Shown here: in pieces, positions 10,721 through 20,772 of the stretch
How positions within the stretch are numbered: position 1 is the first letter of the stretch
Layout: each line of letters begins with the position of its first letter
Source of the DNA: Phycisphaerae bacterium
GTDB lineage: Bacteria; Planctomycetota; Phycisphaerae; JAJVII01
Assembly (NCBI GenBank): GCA_022072085.1
Contig: JAJVII010000004.1
Location: forward strand, 1 to 64,000
DNA: 64,000 bases
Direction of reading: 5' to 3'
Position numbers and translations under genes: made by a program
Notes under the pieces: generated by a model
Databases searched by the model: none
What the model was told of the DNA's origin: nothing
Seen by the model: only the letters and a program-made list of their open reading frames with translations

Positions 10721-11335
10721 TCAGGAACTCACGTGATTGTGCAGCAGGTTCATCACCTCGGCCCGCGTCGCCGGGTCGCTCTTGAACAGCCCGCGCAGCG
10801 CGGAGGTGACCATCAGGCTGCCCGGCTTCTTGACCCCGCGGATGGTCATGCAGGTGTGCGTCGCCTCCAGGACGACGGCCACGCCCTTGGGGTTCAGCTT
10901 GTCCATCAGCAGGTCGGCGACCTGCGTGGTGAGTTGCTCCTGGATCTGCGGGCGGCGGGCGAAAACCTCGACCACGCGGGCCAGCTTGCTCACGCCGACC
11001 ACCTTGTCGTTGGGCAGGTAGGCGACGTGGGCCTTGCCGGTGAACGGCAGCAGGTGATGCTCGCACATGCTGTGGAAGGGGATGTCGCGCAGCACGACCA
11101 TCTCGTCGTACTTCACGGTGAAGACGGCCTCGCCAAGCACCTGTGCCGGGTCCTCGTGCAGCCCGCCGAACAGCTCGCAGTACATCTTGGCGACGCGCTT
11201 GGGCGTGTCCAGCAGGCCTTCGCGCCCGGGGTCCTCGCCGACGGCCAGCAGGATCGTGCGGACCGCGTCGGACAGCCGCTCCAGGTCCATCTCTTTCGAG
11301 CACGGGACTTTAACTTTCGTTTGCGCCGATGCCAT
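10721..11335 (-). CDS. folE: GTP cyclohydrolase I
   Basis: [74 protein letters not shown]. Confidence 0.97.
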   Translation of the reverse strand: MASAQTKVKVPCSKEMDLERLSDAVRTILLAVGEDPGREGLLDTPKRVAKMYCELFGGLHEDPAQVLGEAVFTVKYDEMVVLRDIPFHSMCEHHLLPFTGKAHVAYLPNDKVVGVSKLARVVEVFARRPQIQEQLTTQVADLLMDKLNPKGVAVVLEATHTCMTIRGVKKPGSLMVTSALRGLFKSDPATRAEVMNLLHNHVSS

Positions 11336-11370
11336 GGCCTCTTCCTTTCGCGCACCCCTGCGGGTGGTTT

Positions 11371-11811
11371 TCACTTGTACTTGTCGGCGATCGCCAGGTC
11401 GAATTCCCCGTGCCGCGGGTTAGGGGCGGCCCGCCGATAGATCGCCCCGCACTTGTAGCAGCCGGTCACCCGCGGCAGCACGTAGTAGAGTCCCAGGTCC
11501 GCGACTACCGACGCGGCCAGAACCGCCCAGGCCGCGATCACCATCCCGAAGTAGTAGAACGTCAGGCTCGCGATCGCCGCCGCCGCGACCAGCAGCACGC
11601 CCAGCCGCTGGGGGAAATCCTTGCGCCGATACATCTCGTGCGAGCCGCAGACGCAGCAGGCCTCGACCGGCCCGCCCGCGCGGATGTCCGGGCCGATGGC
11701 CAGGCTCACTTCCGCCTTGCAGTTGGGACAGGCGATGGTTTCCTCGCCGGTCTCCAGAGGATCGACCAGGATGCCGGCCGGGCAGCGCGAACACTGAAAC
11801 CGAAGCTCCAT
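11371..11811 (-). CDS. Membrane protein with N-terminal zinc-ribbon-like Cys pairs
   Basis: [13 protein letters not shown]...ACPNCKAEV...CCVCGSH; two TM segments. Confidence 0.6.
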   Translation of the reverse strand: MELRFQCSRCPAGILVDPLETGEETIACPNCKAEVSLAIGPDIRAGGPVEACCVCGSHEMYRRKDFPQRLGVLLVAAAAIASLTFYYFGMVIAAWAVLAASVVADLGLYYVLPRVTGCYKCGAIYRRAAPNPRHGEFDLAIADKYK

Positions 11812-11860
11812 GACACCATAGATAGTCGCTTGATGTGCCCAAATCAAGCCGCCGCTGCGC

Positions 11861-12664
11861 CTACAGCGCCAGCCCCGTCGCCCCCAGCAGGTAGAGGGCG
11901 CACAGTTCGCCCGCGGTCACCAGCACCAGCGCGGGGAAAAGGATCCCCGTCGCCGACTGCGTCGAGCGGATTTTCGCCGCCGATAACGCCATCCCGCCCA
12001 GCGCCAGGGGCGTGACCAGCCCGAACAGCACCCGCATCAGCACGAACAGCCAGGTCATTGACGCGACAGCCGACGGCGGCGCCGCGCCCGCGATCCGACC
12101 CAGATACCACGCGCCGAACATGCCGGCGACCCAGAACGTGCGGACGGCGGCGATCCCGATCAGCCATCGGCAAGCCGACACCAGCACGCGCGTCGGCAGC
12201 GCCGAGGCGGTCAGATACGCGTGGCCGACCAACATGCCCTGGAGCGTCGCCCCCAGCAGGATCGCTCCCAGCATGATCGAGACCGTGGCCGCCGAGAGTT
12301 GCCCGCCCAGCCCGCCGCCGGTGGTCAGTTTCGCGTAGGCTGCCGACGCCAGGAGCATGACCGCGCCCAGCACGCACAGCATGCCGGCCGCGGTCGGCCG
12401 ATTCCGCACGGCTGCCAGCCGCACGCCCAGCGTCGCCAGCACGCCAGCCAGAGGGAAGGCGGCCAGAACGACCCCGACGACCCAGCAGCTTCGACAGTAC
12501 TGTGGCGGCCAGTCGGCGATCCACAATGCCGTTCCGGCAAGGGTGAGCGTTGCGACGATCAGCGTGTGCAGGCGGAAGAAACGCGGGCCGATTGCCCGGC
12601 GGTCCAGCAGGAACCACATCATCAGCGAGCCGGCGGCGGACATGAACAGGTAGGTCTCGATCAT
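11861..12664 (-). CDS. Polytopic membrane protein, unknown function
   Basis: 267 aa, multiple hydrophobic helices. Confidence 0.6.
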   Translation of the reverse strand: MIETYLFMSAAGSLMMWFLLDRRAIGPRFFRLHTLIVATLTLAGTALWIADWPPQYCRSCWVVGVVLAAFPLAGVLATLGVRLAAVRNRPTAAGMLCVLGAVMLLASAAYAKLTTGGGLGGQLSAATVSIMLGAILLGATLQGMLVGHAYLTASALPTRVLVSACRWLIGIAAVRTFWVAGMFGAWYLGRIAGAAPPSAVASMTWLFVLMRVLFGLVTPLALGGMALSAAKIRSTQSATGILFPALVLVTAGELCALYLLGATGLAL

Positions 12665-12752
12665 GCGGACATTGCACAGCCGGCGGCGGCTCGCGGTCAA
12701 GGGCAAAAGCGCGGGCATGCGACGGCGGGCGCGGCGGCGTTCGCTTCGCGGG

Positions 12753-12854
12753 CTACGCGCCGGCGGCGGCGCTGGCGGCCATGAGCATCCCGGCGGCTGC
12801 TGCCACCGCGGCGATCCAGCGTGCGATCACGTGAGAGCAAACGACGTGATACAT
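12753..12854 (-). CDS. Candidate 33-aa hydrophobic microprotein
   Basis: MYHVVCSHVIARWIAAVAAAAGMLMAASAAAGA*; GGAGG Shine-Dalgarno 5 nt before ATG. Confidence 0.4.
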   Translation of the reverse strand: MYHVVCSHVIARWIAAVAAAAGMLMAASAAAGA

Positions 12855-13203
12855 GACAGCCTCCACGGACACCAATGTGCGAATTCAGGCGCGCCGGCCG
12901 CCTTGGATCGGCAGACGCCCCTCTGGTTGCTTCGGCACATGAGGCGGAACAGTTTAGGTATATGCGGTCACCAGACAGGTGCGGCCGGCGACTTGTCGCT
13001 TCGCGGAACGCCGGCTCGCAGGCAATGTCCCGCGGGGCCGCAAGCGTGCTGCGGCGCGGGAATCCGGGGCGATTTGGTGCCGATTGGCTCCGCCGGCCCG
13101 GCAGGCAGGGGTTGTAATTCGGGCGGCTGGCCGATAGTCTGGCCCCTGGTGGGTTGAGTCTGTCTGATGGAATCGAATATCATCGAATGGGAAGGAGCGT
13201 TCC

Positions 13204-14148
13204 GTGGGAACTCGTCCGAAGGTGAGCATCATCGGCGCCGGCAATGTCGGGGCGACCAGCGCGCACTGGATCGCGAGCAAGGAATTAGCCGATGTGGTAC
13301 TGGTGGACATCGTCGAGGGCATGCCGCAGGGCAAGGCCCTGGATCTGTTCGAGGCCTCGCCGATCGAAGGCTTCGACTGCCAGCTCGTCGGCAGCAACGA
13401 TTACGCGGCGACCGCGGAATCGGACATCGTGGTGATTACCTCAGGCCTGCCGCGCAAGCCGGGCATGAGCCGCGACGACCTGCTCGCGAAGAACGTCGCG
13501 ATCGCCAAGGAGGTGACGGCCAACGTCGCGAAGCATTCGCCCAATGCGATGCTGATCGTAGTGGCCAACCCGCTGGATGCGATCGTATACGCGGCCTGGA
13601 AGGTGTCGGGCTTCGCGACGCACAAGGTGATGGGGATGGCCGGCATCCTCGACTCGGCCCGCTTCCGCAGTTTCATCGCCGAGGAACTGAAGGTGAGCGT
13701 GAAGGACGTGACGGCGTTCGTGCTGGGCGGACACGGCGACACGATGGTTCCGCTGCCGCGCTACAGCGCGGTGGCCGGCATCCCGCTGCCGGACCTGGTG
13801 GCCAAGGACCGCCTGGAGGCCCTGGTGCAGCGGACCCGCGACGGGGGCGCAGAGATCGTGAAGCTGCTCAAGACCGGGTCGGCGTACTACGCCCCGTCGG
13901 CGGCGGTGGCTGAGATGGTCGAGGCCATCGTGAAGGACAAGAAGCGCATACTTCCTTGCGCCGCGTACTGCGACAAGGAGTACAATGTAGGCGGTTACTT
14001 CGTCGGTGTTCCGGTCCTGCTGGGCGCCGGCGGCGTGGAGCGAGTGATCCAGGTCCAGATGACGCCGGATGAGTCGGCGGCCTTCGCGCGGTCGGTCGAC
14101 CACGTCAAGGACCTGGTTAAGGCGACCGAGAAGTTGCTGGCGTCATAA
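13204..14148 (+). CDS. mdh: Malate dehydrogenase (GTG start)
   Basis: [62 protein letters not shown]. Confidence 0.95.
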   Translation: MGTRPKVSIIGAGNVGATSAHWIASKELADVVLVDIVEGMPQGKALDLFEASPIEGFDCQLVGSNDYAATAESDIVVITSGLPRKPGMSRDDLLAKNVAIAKEVTANVAKHSPNAMLIVVANPLDAIVYAAWKVSGFATHKVMGMAGILDSARFRSFIAEELKVSVKDVTAFVLGGHGDTMVPLPRYSAVAGIPLPDLVAKDRLEALVQRTRDGGAEIVKLLKTGSAYYAPSAAVAEMVEAIVKDKKRILPCAAYCDKEYNVGGYFVGVPVLLGAGGVERVIQVQMTPDESAAFARSVDHVKDLVKATEKLLAS

Positions 14149-14271
14149 CGCTGGGAACCGGGAGCGGCCGAGCGGTAAGGCCGCCGCGCCGGCAACGACA
14201 GATCGGGCGTGACGGTCCCCTTGTGTGTCGGGGGCAGCAGGGAAGCGTCGTTCCGCCCGGGGAGCGCAAGG

Positions 14272-14739
14272 ATGGTTCGTCTCCACGGAGGGTTCGCCCT
14301 CGCATTGGTAGGGCTGTCGGCGGTGCTGGCTGGATGCCAGTCTGTGCCGCAGCAGGTTTCCCCACCGCAGGCCGTTCAGGCGACCGATCAGGCGGCGGTC
14401 CTGTTTCCGCCCGAGGCGCTCTGCGCCGCCTGGAGCCGGGCCGGCGAAGTGACCATCGTCGCCCGGTCCGATGAAGCCGGCACGCTGCAAAGCCTTCTCG
14501 CCGGCGATCAGGATCTGCTGGCGATGGCGGCCCGCGACCGGCGCGACCCGGTCGGACTGCTGTCGGAACTGCTGCGCCGCACCGCCGGCCGGGCTCAGCA
14601 GGCCGGCCATCGCGGGCTCGTCGTCCACTACGATCTGGACGCCGGCTCGGCCCGTCGGCTGCTCGACGGACACCTGCCCATGACCGTGCAGCCGACCACC
14701 GACCAGCCGATGGTGTGCAGCATCGAAGTGGCCTGGTAG
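14272..14739 (+). CDS. Small lipoprotein, unknown function
   Basis: MVRLHGGFALALVGLSAVLAGCQ lipobox. Confidence 0.6.
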   Translation: MVRLHGGFALALVGLSAVLAGCQSVPQQVSPPQAVQATDQAAVLFPPEALCAAWSRAGEVTIVARSDEAGTLQSLLAGDQDLLAMAARDRRDPVGLLSELLRRTAGRAQQAGHRGLVVHYDLDAGSARRLLDGHLPMTVQPTTDQPMVCSIEVAW

Positions 14740-14795
14740 CGGCGCCGCGCATGGCCTGCGACGGCGGTTGAGAGCCGACAGGAGATTGCCCGCGC

Positions 14796-15626
14796 ATGCC
14801 TCGCGCAAAGCTCAGTTACAGCACGCAGGTTTTCGCCGCCGCGCCGCTGGCCGAGGCCGTTGCCTGGGCATCCGTGCTGGGGTTGGACGCGGTCGAGGTC
14901 GGCAAGGATCATGCCGCTGCGATCGGCGCCTCGCACGATGCGCTGGCCGACGCCCGTCGGCTGGCCGACGCGTCCGGCGTTCGCCTTGCCTCGCTTCATG
15001 CCTGGGGCATGACCGAGGTTCTTGACGACGTCTGCCGCACGACGGCCGAATTGGGCGCCGGGCTGATCGTCGTTCACTGCTCCCACGCGATGCTCACCGA
15101 CGACTTCGCGAACCAGGTCGCCATCCTCGCACGCTGCGACGCCTTCTGCCGCGACCGCGGCGTCGTCCTCACCGTCGAGAACTCCTCCAGCCAGCGGCTC
15201 GGGCCGTTCGTCGCTCTCTTCGACGCCGTTCCCTCGCTGCGGCTGACGCTCGACGTCAAGCACGCCTACAAGCCCGCTCGGTTCGGCTGCACGCACATCG
15301 ACTACATGGCCGCCCTGGGCGACCGTGTCGCGAACTTCCACATGCTCGGCATCGACCCGGCGCGCGACGACGATCTGGGCGACGGCATCCCGGCCGGCAA
15401 CAATCCCCCCGGTTTCTCCTGGCAGCAATTGGCCGACGACCTGGCCGACCGCCGATACGCCGGCCTGATCACCGCCGAGTGCTCTCTTCATGTCCAGCCC
15501 GCCGACGCGCTGCGACTCTACCCCGAACTCTTTCCGCTGGCCGACGACGAGCCGGGCCTGGCCCACGCCCTCTCGCGTCACAACGTCGAGTTCTTCGGAC
15601 GCACCTTCGCCGCGGTCCTCGCCTGA
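14796..15626 (+). CDS. Sugar phosphate isomerase/epimerase (xylose isomerase-like TIM barrel)
   Basis: LTVENSSSQRLGP, LTLDVKHAYKP, ITAECSLHVQPAD. Confidence 0.8.
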   Translation: MPRAKLSYSTQVFAAAPLAEAVAWASVLGLDAVEVGKDHAAAIGASHDALADARRLADASGVRLASLHAWGMTEVLDDVCRTTAELGAGLIVVHCSHAMLTDDFANQVAILARCDAFCRDRGVVLTVENSSSQRLGPFVALFDAVPSLRLTLDVKHAYKPARFGCTHIDYMAALGDRVANFHMLGIDPARDDDLGDGIPAGNNPPGFSWQQLADDLADRRYAGLITAECSLHVQPADALRLYPELFPLADDEPGLAHALSRHNVEFFGRTFAAVLA

Positions 15627-15710
15627 CGGCCTCACCGTGTTGACGCGGCCGTCCGTCGGCCTTAACTTCGAGCCGGTCAACTCACGGCGCCCTCTTGAGA
15701 GGATGACCCG

Positions 15711-17849
15711 ATGCGACGACACGCAAACCCGGCAGCGTCTTGCTTGACTCTTGCTCTGGCATTCCTGCTGGCGGCTGGAGGATGCGAAGCCGAGCGGCCC
15801 GGCGCCTGGCCTGTGGTGCGGGCGGACATGGCCCCCAACACGTGGGTCAGGCTCCAGGACCACACCCCCAAGAACACATGGGAGACCGGCGTCGCCTGGG
15901 ACCGCGACAGCGGGCTGATCGTCGAGCACGGCGGACACGTCCTCGGCAGTTATGCCCAGAGCAACTACACGTGGCTCTACGACCTGCGGACCAACAGCTT
16001 TCGCGAGTCGCACGCCGCGGCCCGCCCGCAGCGCCGCTGCCTGGTCGAACTGGACTACATCGACACGCTCGGCCGCGTCGTGACCACGCAGGGCGGCTCC
16101 GGCCACGGATCGGTGCCCCAGGGCGGCCTCGGCGGCGACTACAAGATGGTCTTCAAGGGCGACCCGCGCGGGCCGTGGCTCTACGATGCGTCGGCTGACC
16201 GCTGGGAGGACTGCCGCCTGCTGGGCAGGTGGCGTCGCCAGGCCCACTGCCAGACCGCCTACGACGCCTCCAGCGACGCCCTGGTCTGGATCGCCGGCGA
16301 CAAGCTCGGCGTCTTCGAGCCCTGGTCCAACCGCGTCGCCTATCGCGACCTGCCCGAATCGCTGCGCGGGCGGCTTAGCTACGCCATCGCCGCCGATCCG
16401 GTCAGCCGCCGCATCGTCCTCTTCGGCGGCACGGGCCCGCTGGGCTGGATCTGGGTCGGCGACAAGCCGCGGGCCCAGGCCTACCGCGAGAACGTCCGCG
16501 CCGACACCTGGCTCTACGACGTGTCGGCCGACCGGTGGAAGCAGGTCGTCTCCGACGTTCATCCCCCGCTGGGCCAGCCCCTGGACGACCATATCAAGTT
16601 GCCGATGGCCTACGACTCGGCCACCGGGACCTGCCTGCTGGTCATCAACCCGGTCAGCGAATACACGCCCGACCGGCGCACCTGGGGGCCGGCGCAGCTC
16701 TGGAGTTTCGACGTGGCGGCCGAACGCTGGACGCGGATCGAGACGAGCAATCCGCCGCCGCTGGGCGGGCTGACGACCTACGCCCCCGACGCCGACCTGC
16801 TGGTGCTCTTCGGCGGCGGCGACGACGGCAAGGTCGAGGGCAACGTCCGCCCGGCGCTCAGCCGCTGCCTCTATGTCTGCCGCCCGCGGCTGCCCGGCCG
16901 ACCGCCCGTGCCGCCGTCGCCTGTCGGCGGCGTTCGGGCCGAGCCCTACGCGATCCCGTTGCTCGCCGGCAGCGACGGCGACCCGAAAGTGAAGCACCCC
17001 TCGATCCGCGTGAGTTGGCGGTCGAGCTTCGACGGCGAGCACGAAATCTGGCGCGCCGACGCCGCGCCGCTGCCGGGGGCGTATCGCAAGGTCGGCATCG
17101 CCCCTGCCGGGGCGAAACAGTGGCTGGACCTGACCGTCGAGCCGGGCAGGGACTACGGCTACCGCGTCGTCGAAGCCGGCGGCCGTCGGCCGTCGGCTGT
17201 CGCGTTGACGCGGCCCTGCCGGCCGGGCGGGCTGGTCGCGTCGGTCGAGTCGGCCAACCGGGTCGTGCTGACCTGGGCCCGCGACGGTCAGCGCGAGCAC
17301 CTGCGCTACAACGTCTACCGGGCCCGCGGGGCCGAAGTCGAGACGGGCAAGGGCGAACGGCTGACCCCCGAGCCGGTGATGGCTCACACACTGACCGATG
17401 CAAAGGTCGATCTGTCCGACGGCGTGGCCCGGGCCTACTGGGTCTGCGCGGTGGACGGGCACGGCGTCGAGGGCGGCCCGTCGCCGCTGGCCTGGACAAT
17501 GCCCGACGCGCCGGCGTCGCTGAAGGCCGTCCGCAAGGGCGACACGATCGAACTGACCTGGCAGCCGCCGCCGGGCGTGAAGCTCGCCGGCGTGAACCTC
17601 TACCACCAGACGACCCATCTGAACACGCATGAGCAGCCCGCGGATGTGCTCAAGGCGTGGTGGGGCGGGTGGAAGAAGGTCAACGCTGAGCCGGTGGCCG
17701 ACGGGCGGTTCGTCTTCACGCGGCCGACCGGGGCGGCCAACCCGCACGACTACTTCTATCTGCGGGCCGAGAACCCGCTGGGGCAGGAGGGCTTCTACAC
17801 CGACATCGTGTCGGCGACCGATGCCCGCTTCCGCCCGGCCTGCGATTGA
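15711..17849 (+). CDS. Kelch-like beta-propeller lipoprotein with C-terminal Fn3-like region
   Basis: Lipobox AAGGCE; repeats such as RRIVLFGGTGPLGW..TWLYDVSADRW, LLVLFGGGDDG; then Fn3-like repeats. Confidence 0.7.
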   Translation: MRRHANPAASCLTLALAFLLAAGGCEAERPGAWPVVRADMAPNTWVRLQDHTPKNTWETGVAWDRDSGLIVEHGGHVLGSYAQSNYTWLYDLRTNSFRESHAAARPQRRCLVELDYIDTLGRVVTTQGGSGHGSVPQGGLGGDYKMVFKGDPRGPWLYDASADRWEDCRLLGRWRRQAHCQTAYDASSDALVWIAGDKLGVFEPWSNRVAYRDLPESLRGRLSYAIAADPVSRRIVLFGGTGPLGWIWVGDKPRAQAYRENVRADTWLYDVSADRWKQVVSDVHPPLGQPLDDHIKLPMAYDSATGTCLLVINPVSEYTPDRRTWGPAQLWSFDVAAERWTRIETSNPPPLGGLTTYAPDADLLVLFGGGDDGKVEGNVRPALSRCLYVCRPRLPGRPPVPPSPVGGVRAEPYAIPLLAGSDGDPKVKHPSIRVSWRSSFDGEHEIWRADAAPLPGAYRKVGIAPAGAKQWLDLTVEPGRDYGYRVVEAGGRRPSAVALTRPCRPGGLVASVESANRVVLTWARDGQREHLRYNVYRARGAEVETGKGERLTPEPVMAHTLTDAKVDLSDGVARAYWVCAVDGHGVEGGPSPLAWTMPDAPASLKAVRKGDTIELTWQPPPGVKLAGVNLYHQTTHLNTHEQPADVLKAWWGGWKKVNAEPVADGRFVFTRPTGAANPHDYFYLRAENPLGQEGFYTDIVSATDARFRPACD

Positions 17850-17889
17850 GCCGCGAGGGGAGATCCCCTTTCACCGCAAGGACGATCCG

Positions 17890-19314
17890 ATGCCTGAGGG
17901 GCGGCCGAACATCCTGTTCATCATGTCCGACGACCACGCCAGCCACGCGATGAGCTGTTACGGCAGCCGCATCAACCGGACGCCGAACCTCGATCGAATC
18001 GCCGAGGGCGGGATGCGTTTGGACAACTGCTTCTGCACCAATTCGATCTGCACGCCCAGCCGGGCGGCCATCCTGACCGGCACGCACAACCACGTCAACG
18101 GCGTGACCACGCTGGCCACGCACATGGACAATCGGCTGACGACGTTTCCCAAGTTGCTGCGCGACGCCGGGTACGCGACCGCCATTTTCGGCAAGTGGCA
18201 CCTGGGCACGGGCCCCGAGCACTGTCCGACGGGGTTCGACGACTGGGCGGTGCTCCCGGGGCAGGGGCTCTATCACAACCCGCAGTTCATCTTCGACGGT
18301 CCCGACGGCGGCACGCCGCGCGTCATGCGCGGCTACGTGACCGACATCATCACCGACCTCTGCCTGGACTGGCTCGGCCGCCGCGATCGGAGCAAACCTT
18401 TCTGCCTGCTCTACCACCACAAGGCCCCGCACCGTCACTGGGAGCCGGACGAGAAGCACGCCCACCTCTACCTCAACGAGGAAATCCCCGAGCCCGACAC
18501 GCTCTATGACGACTACGCCAACCGGGCCTCCGCGGCCGCTGCGGCCAAGACCCGCGTCGGCGTGCACATGAACGAGCGCGACCTCAAGTGCGACATCTCT
18601 CGCAATCTCGACGAGAGCGAGCTGCGCAAGTGGGCCTACCAGCGTTACATCAAGGACTACCTCCGCGTCATCGCCAGCGTCGACGACAACGTTGGCCGCG
18701 TGCTGGACTACCTCGACGCCGAGGGCCTGACCGACAACACGCTGGTGATCTACACGTCGGACCAGGGCTTCTTCCTGGGCGACCACGGGTGGTTCGACAA
18801 GCGGTTCATGTACGAGCAGTCGTTGCGGATGCCCTTCATTCTGCGCTACCCGCGCGAGGTGGCCGCCGGCAGCGTCAACGGCGACATCGTGACCAACGTG
18901 GATTTCGCGCCGCTGTTCCTGGACCTTGCCGGCCTGCCCGCCCCGGCCGACATGCAGGGCCGCAGCTTCCGGCCGCTGCTGGGCGGGCGGACGCCGGACG
19001 ACTGGCAGCAGTCGATGTATTACCGCTACTGGATGCACAAGGACAACCCGCACAACGTCTACGCCCACTACGGCGTGAGGACCAGACGCTACAAGCTGAT
19101 CTACTACTACGCCGACCCGCTCGGCCAGCCGGGCGCCAACGCCGGCTGCGAGGAGCCGGAGTGGGAGCTGTTCGACCTGGAGGCCGACCGCGACGAGATG
19201 CGCAACGTCTACGCCGACCCGGCCTACGCCGCGGTGGCACGCGATCTGAAGCGCGAACTCCATCGCCTCCAGGCGGAACTCGGCGACCAGCGCTACCCCC
19301 GGGACGTGGACTGA
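17890..19314 (+). CDS. Sulfatase (Cys-type)
   Basis: RPNILFIMSDDHASHAMSCYG..., CTPSRAAILTG sulfatase signature. Confidence 0.95.
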   Translation: MPEGRPNILFIMSDDHASHAMSCYGSRINRTPNLDRIAEGGMRLDNCFCTNSICTPSRAAILTGTHNHVNGVTTLATHMDNRLTTFPKLLRDAGYATAIFGKWHLGTGPEHCPTGFDDWAVLPGQGLYHNPQFIFDGPDGGTPRVMRGYVTDIITDLCLDWLGRRDRSKPFCLLYHHKAPHRHWEPDEKHAHLYLNEEIPEPDTLYDDYANRASAAAAAKTRVGVHMNERDLKCDISRNLDESELRKWAYQRYIKDYLRVIASVDDNVGRVLDYLDAEGLTDNTLVIYTSDQGFFLGDHGWFDKRFMYEQSLRMPFILRYPREVAAGSVNGDIVTNVDFAPLFLDLAGLPAPADMQGRSFRPLLGGRTPDDWQQSMYYRYWMHKDNPHNVYAHYGVRTRRYKLIYYYADPLGQPGANAGCEEPEWELFDLEADRDEMRNVYADPAYAAVARDLKRELHRLQAELGDQRYPRDVD

Positions 19315-19324
19315 CTGCGCGGCG

Positions 19325-19496
19325 GCCTGTATTTGCCTGCATTTGCCTGTGTTTTAAGGCTATGGCCGACAAGATGTTACAAAACGCGTCGGCCAATGCG
19401 ATCTGACGCATTTGGCCGGGTCGCCTCGACTCCGGGTCGACCAAATCGGCCGCGTCGATCTGGCCGAAGCAGAGCCCCCTTAGAACGCAAACGGTG
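19325..19496. repeat. 172-bp dispersed repeat, copy 1
   Basis: Ungapped match to 53592-53763; 3 tandem decamers GCCTGTATTT/GCCTGCATTT/GCCTGTGTTT; hairpin CGGCCAATGCG..CGCATTTGGCCG; shared end CCCCCTTAGAACGCAAACGGTG. Confidence 0.92.
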
Positions 19497-19653
19497 ATTC
19501 GCGGGGCGCTGTCCGCAGCGTCCGCGACGCCGCATCAGGACATGCCTCGCCCGGTGTCCGGGGGGCGCCCGATTGCGCCGACCCGCCGCGACGGGCCTCT
19601 TCTACAGAGGCGGCGGAGCGGTTACACTGTCCGTTCCTCTTTGGGAGCAGCAC

Positions 19654-20727
19654 ATGGGCCAGATCACGCCAATCACCTACAAGGACTCAGGCGTTGACAT
19701 CGACGCCGGCGACGAGATGGTCGAGCGGATCCGCAACAGCGTCCGCCGCACTTACTCCACGCGGGTCATGGGCCCGCACGATGCGTTCGCCGGTATGTTC
19801 CGCCTGGACTACAACGAGAAGCTCTTCAAGCGCAACTACACCGACCCGGTCCTGGTCGGCTGCACGGACGGCGTCGGCAGCAAGCTCAAGGTCGCCTTCA
19901 TGGTCGGCGACGTGACCACCGTCGGCATCGACCTGGTCGCGATGAACGTCAACGACCTGATCGTCTGCGGCGCCGAGCCGCTGTTCTTCCTGGACTACCT
20001 GGGCGTCGGCAAGCTGGAGCCCGGGCGGATGGCCGACATCGTCGCCGGCGTGGCCGAGGGCTGCGTCCGCGGCGACTGCGCCCTGCTGGGCGGCGAGACG
20101 GCTGAGATGCCCGACTTTTACAAGCCCGACGAGTTCGACATGGCCGGCTTCGCCGTCGGCGTCGCCGAGATGGGCCGTGTGATCGACGGCAAGCAGATCG
20201 AGCCCGGCGACGTGGTGCTCGGGCTGGCCAGCGACGGCGTTCACTCCAACGGCTACGCCCTGGTGCGGCGGATCGTCTTCGACCGCGCGAACCTGAAGGT
20301 GACCGACCACGTCGAGGAACTGGGCGAGACGGTCGGCGCGGCCCTGCTTCGCCCGACGCGGATCTACGTCAAGCCGGTCGTCCGAGTGCTGCGGAAATAT
20401 CGCGTGAAGCGTCCTGTTCGCGGCATGGCCCACATCACCGGCGGCGGGCTGGAGGGCAACGTGCCGCGCTGCCTGCCGGCCGGCACGGGCGTGGAGATCA
20501 AGAAGGGCTCCTGGCCGATCCCGCCGGTGTTCGACTGGCTCGCGAGACTCGGGCCGGTCGAGGAAGCCGAGATGTATCGCGTCTTCAACATGGGCATCGG
20601 CTACGTGATGATCGTGAGGCCGACCTTCGCCGACTCGATCGCCGCGCAGCTCGAGCGCGACGGCGAGCGCGTCTACCGCATCGGCCGAGTCGTCAAGTCG
20701 AAAACGCAGGAAGTCCGGTTCAAGTAG
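19654..20727 (+). CDS. purM: Phosphoribosylformylglycinamidine cyclo-ligase
   Basis: YKDSGVDIDAGDEMVERI, GCTDGVGSKLKVAF, VNDLIVCGAEPLFFLDY, LLGGETAEMPDFY, HITGGGLEGNVPRCLP. Confidence 0.97.
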   Translation: MGQITPITYKDSGVDIDAGDEMVERIRNSVRRTYSTRVMGPHDAFAGMFRLDYNEKLFKRNYTDPVLVGCTDGVGSKLKVAFMVGDVTTVGIDLVAMNVNDLIVCGAEPLFFLDYLGVGKLEPGRMADIVAGVAEGCVRGDCALLGGETAEMPDFYKPDEFDMAGFAVGVAEMGRVIDGKQIEPGDVVLGLASDGVHSNGYALVRRIVFDRANLKVTDHVEELGETVGAALLRPTRIYVKPVVRVLRKYRVKRPVRGMAHITGGGLEGNVPRCLPAGTGVEIKKGSWPIPPVFDWLARLGPVEEAEMYRVFNMGIGYVMIVRPTFADSIAAQLERDGERVYRIGRVVKSKTQEVRFK

Positions 20728-20735
20728 TCGCTCTT

Positions 20736-20770
20736 CACTTGTCACTCAGCACTCAGGACTCAGCACTTTC
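20736..20770. repeat. Heptad array, single arm (CACTCAG)n
   Basis: CACTTGT CACTCAG CACTCAG GACTCAG CACTTTC. Confidence 0.85.
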
Positions 20771-20772
20771 CC

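Noticed and set aside
14628-17747. 1039-aa minus-strand ORF
   Set aside because: Antisense shadow of the sugar isomerase and kelch genes; low-complexity R/G/V/A composition, no domain signal, typical of high-GC codon bias.
19325-19496. 172-bp repeat as an integron attC site
   Set aside because: GTTCTAAG near one end does not fit the RYYYAAC/GTTRRRY core, there is no integrase, and copies lie 34 kb apart beside housekeeping genes.
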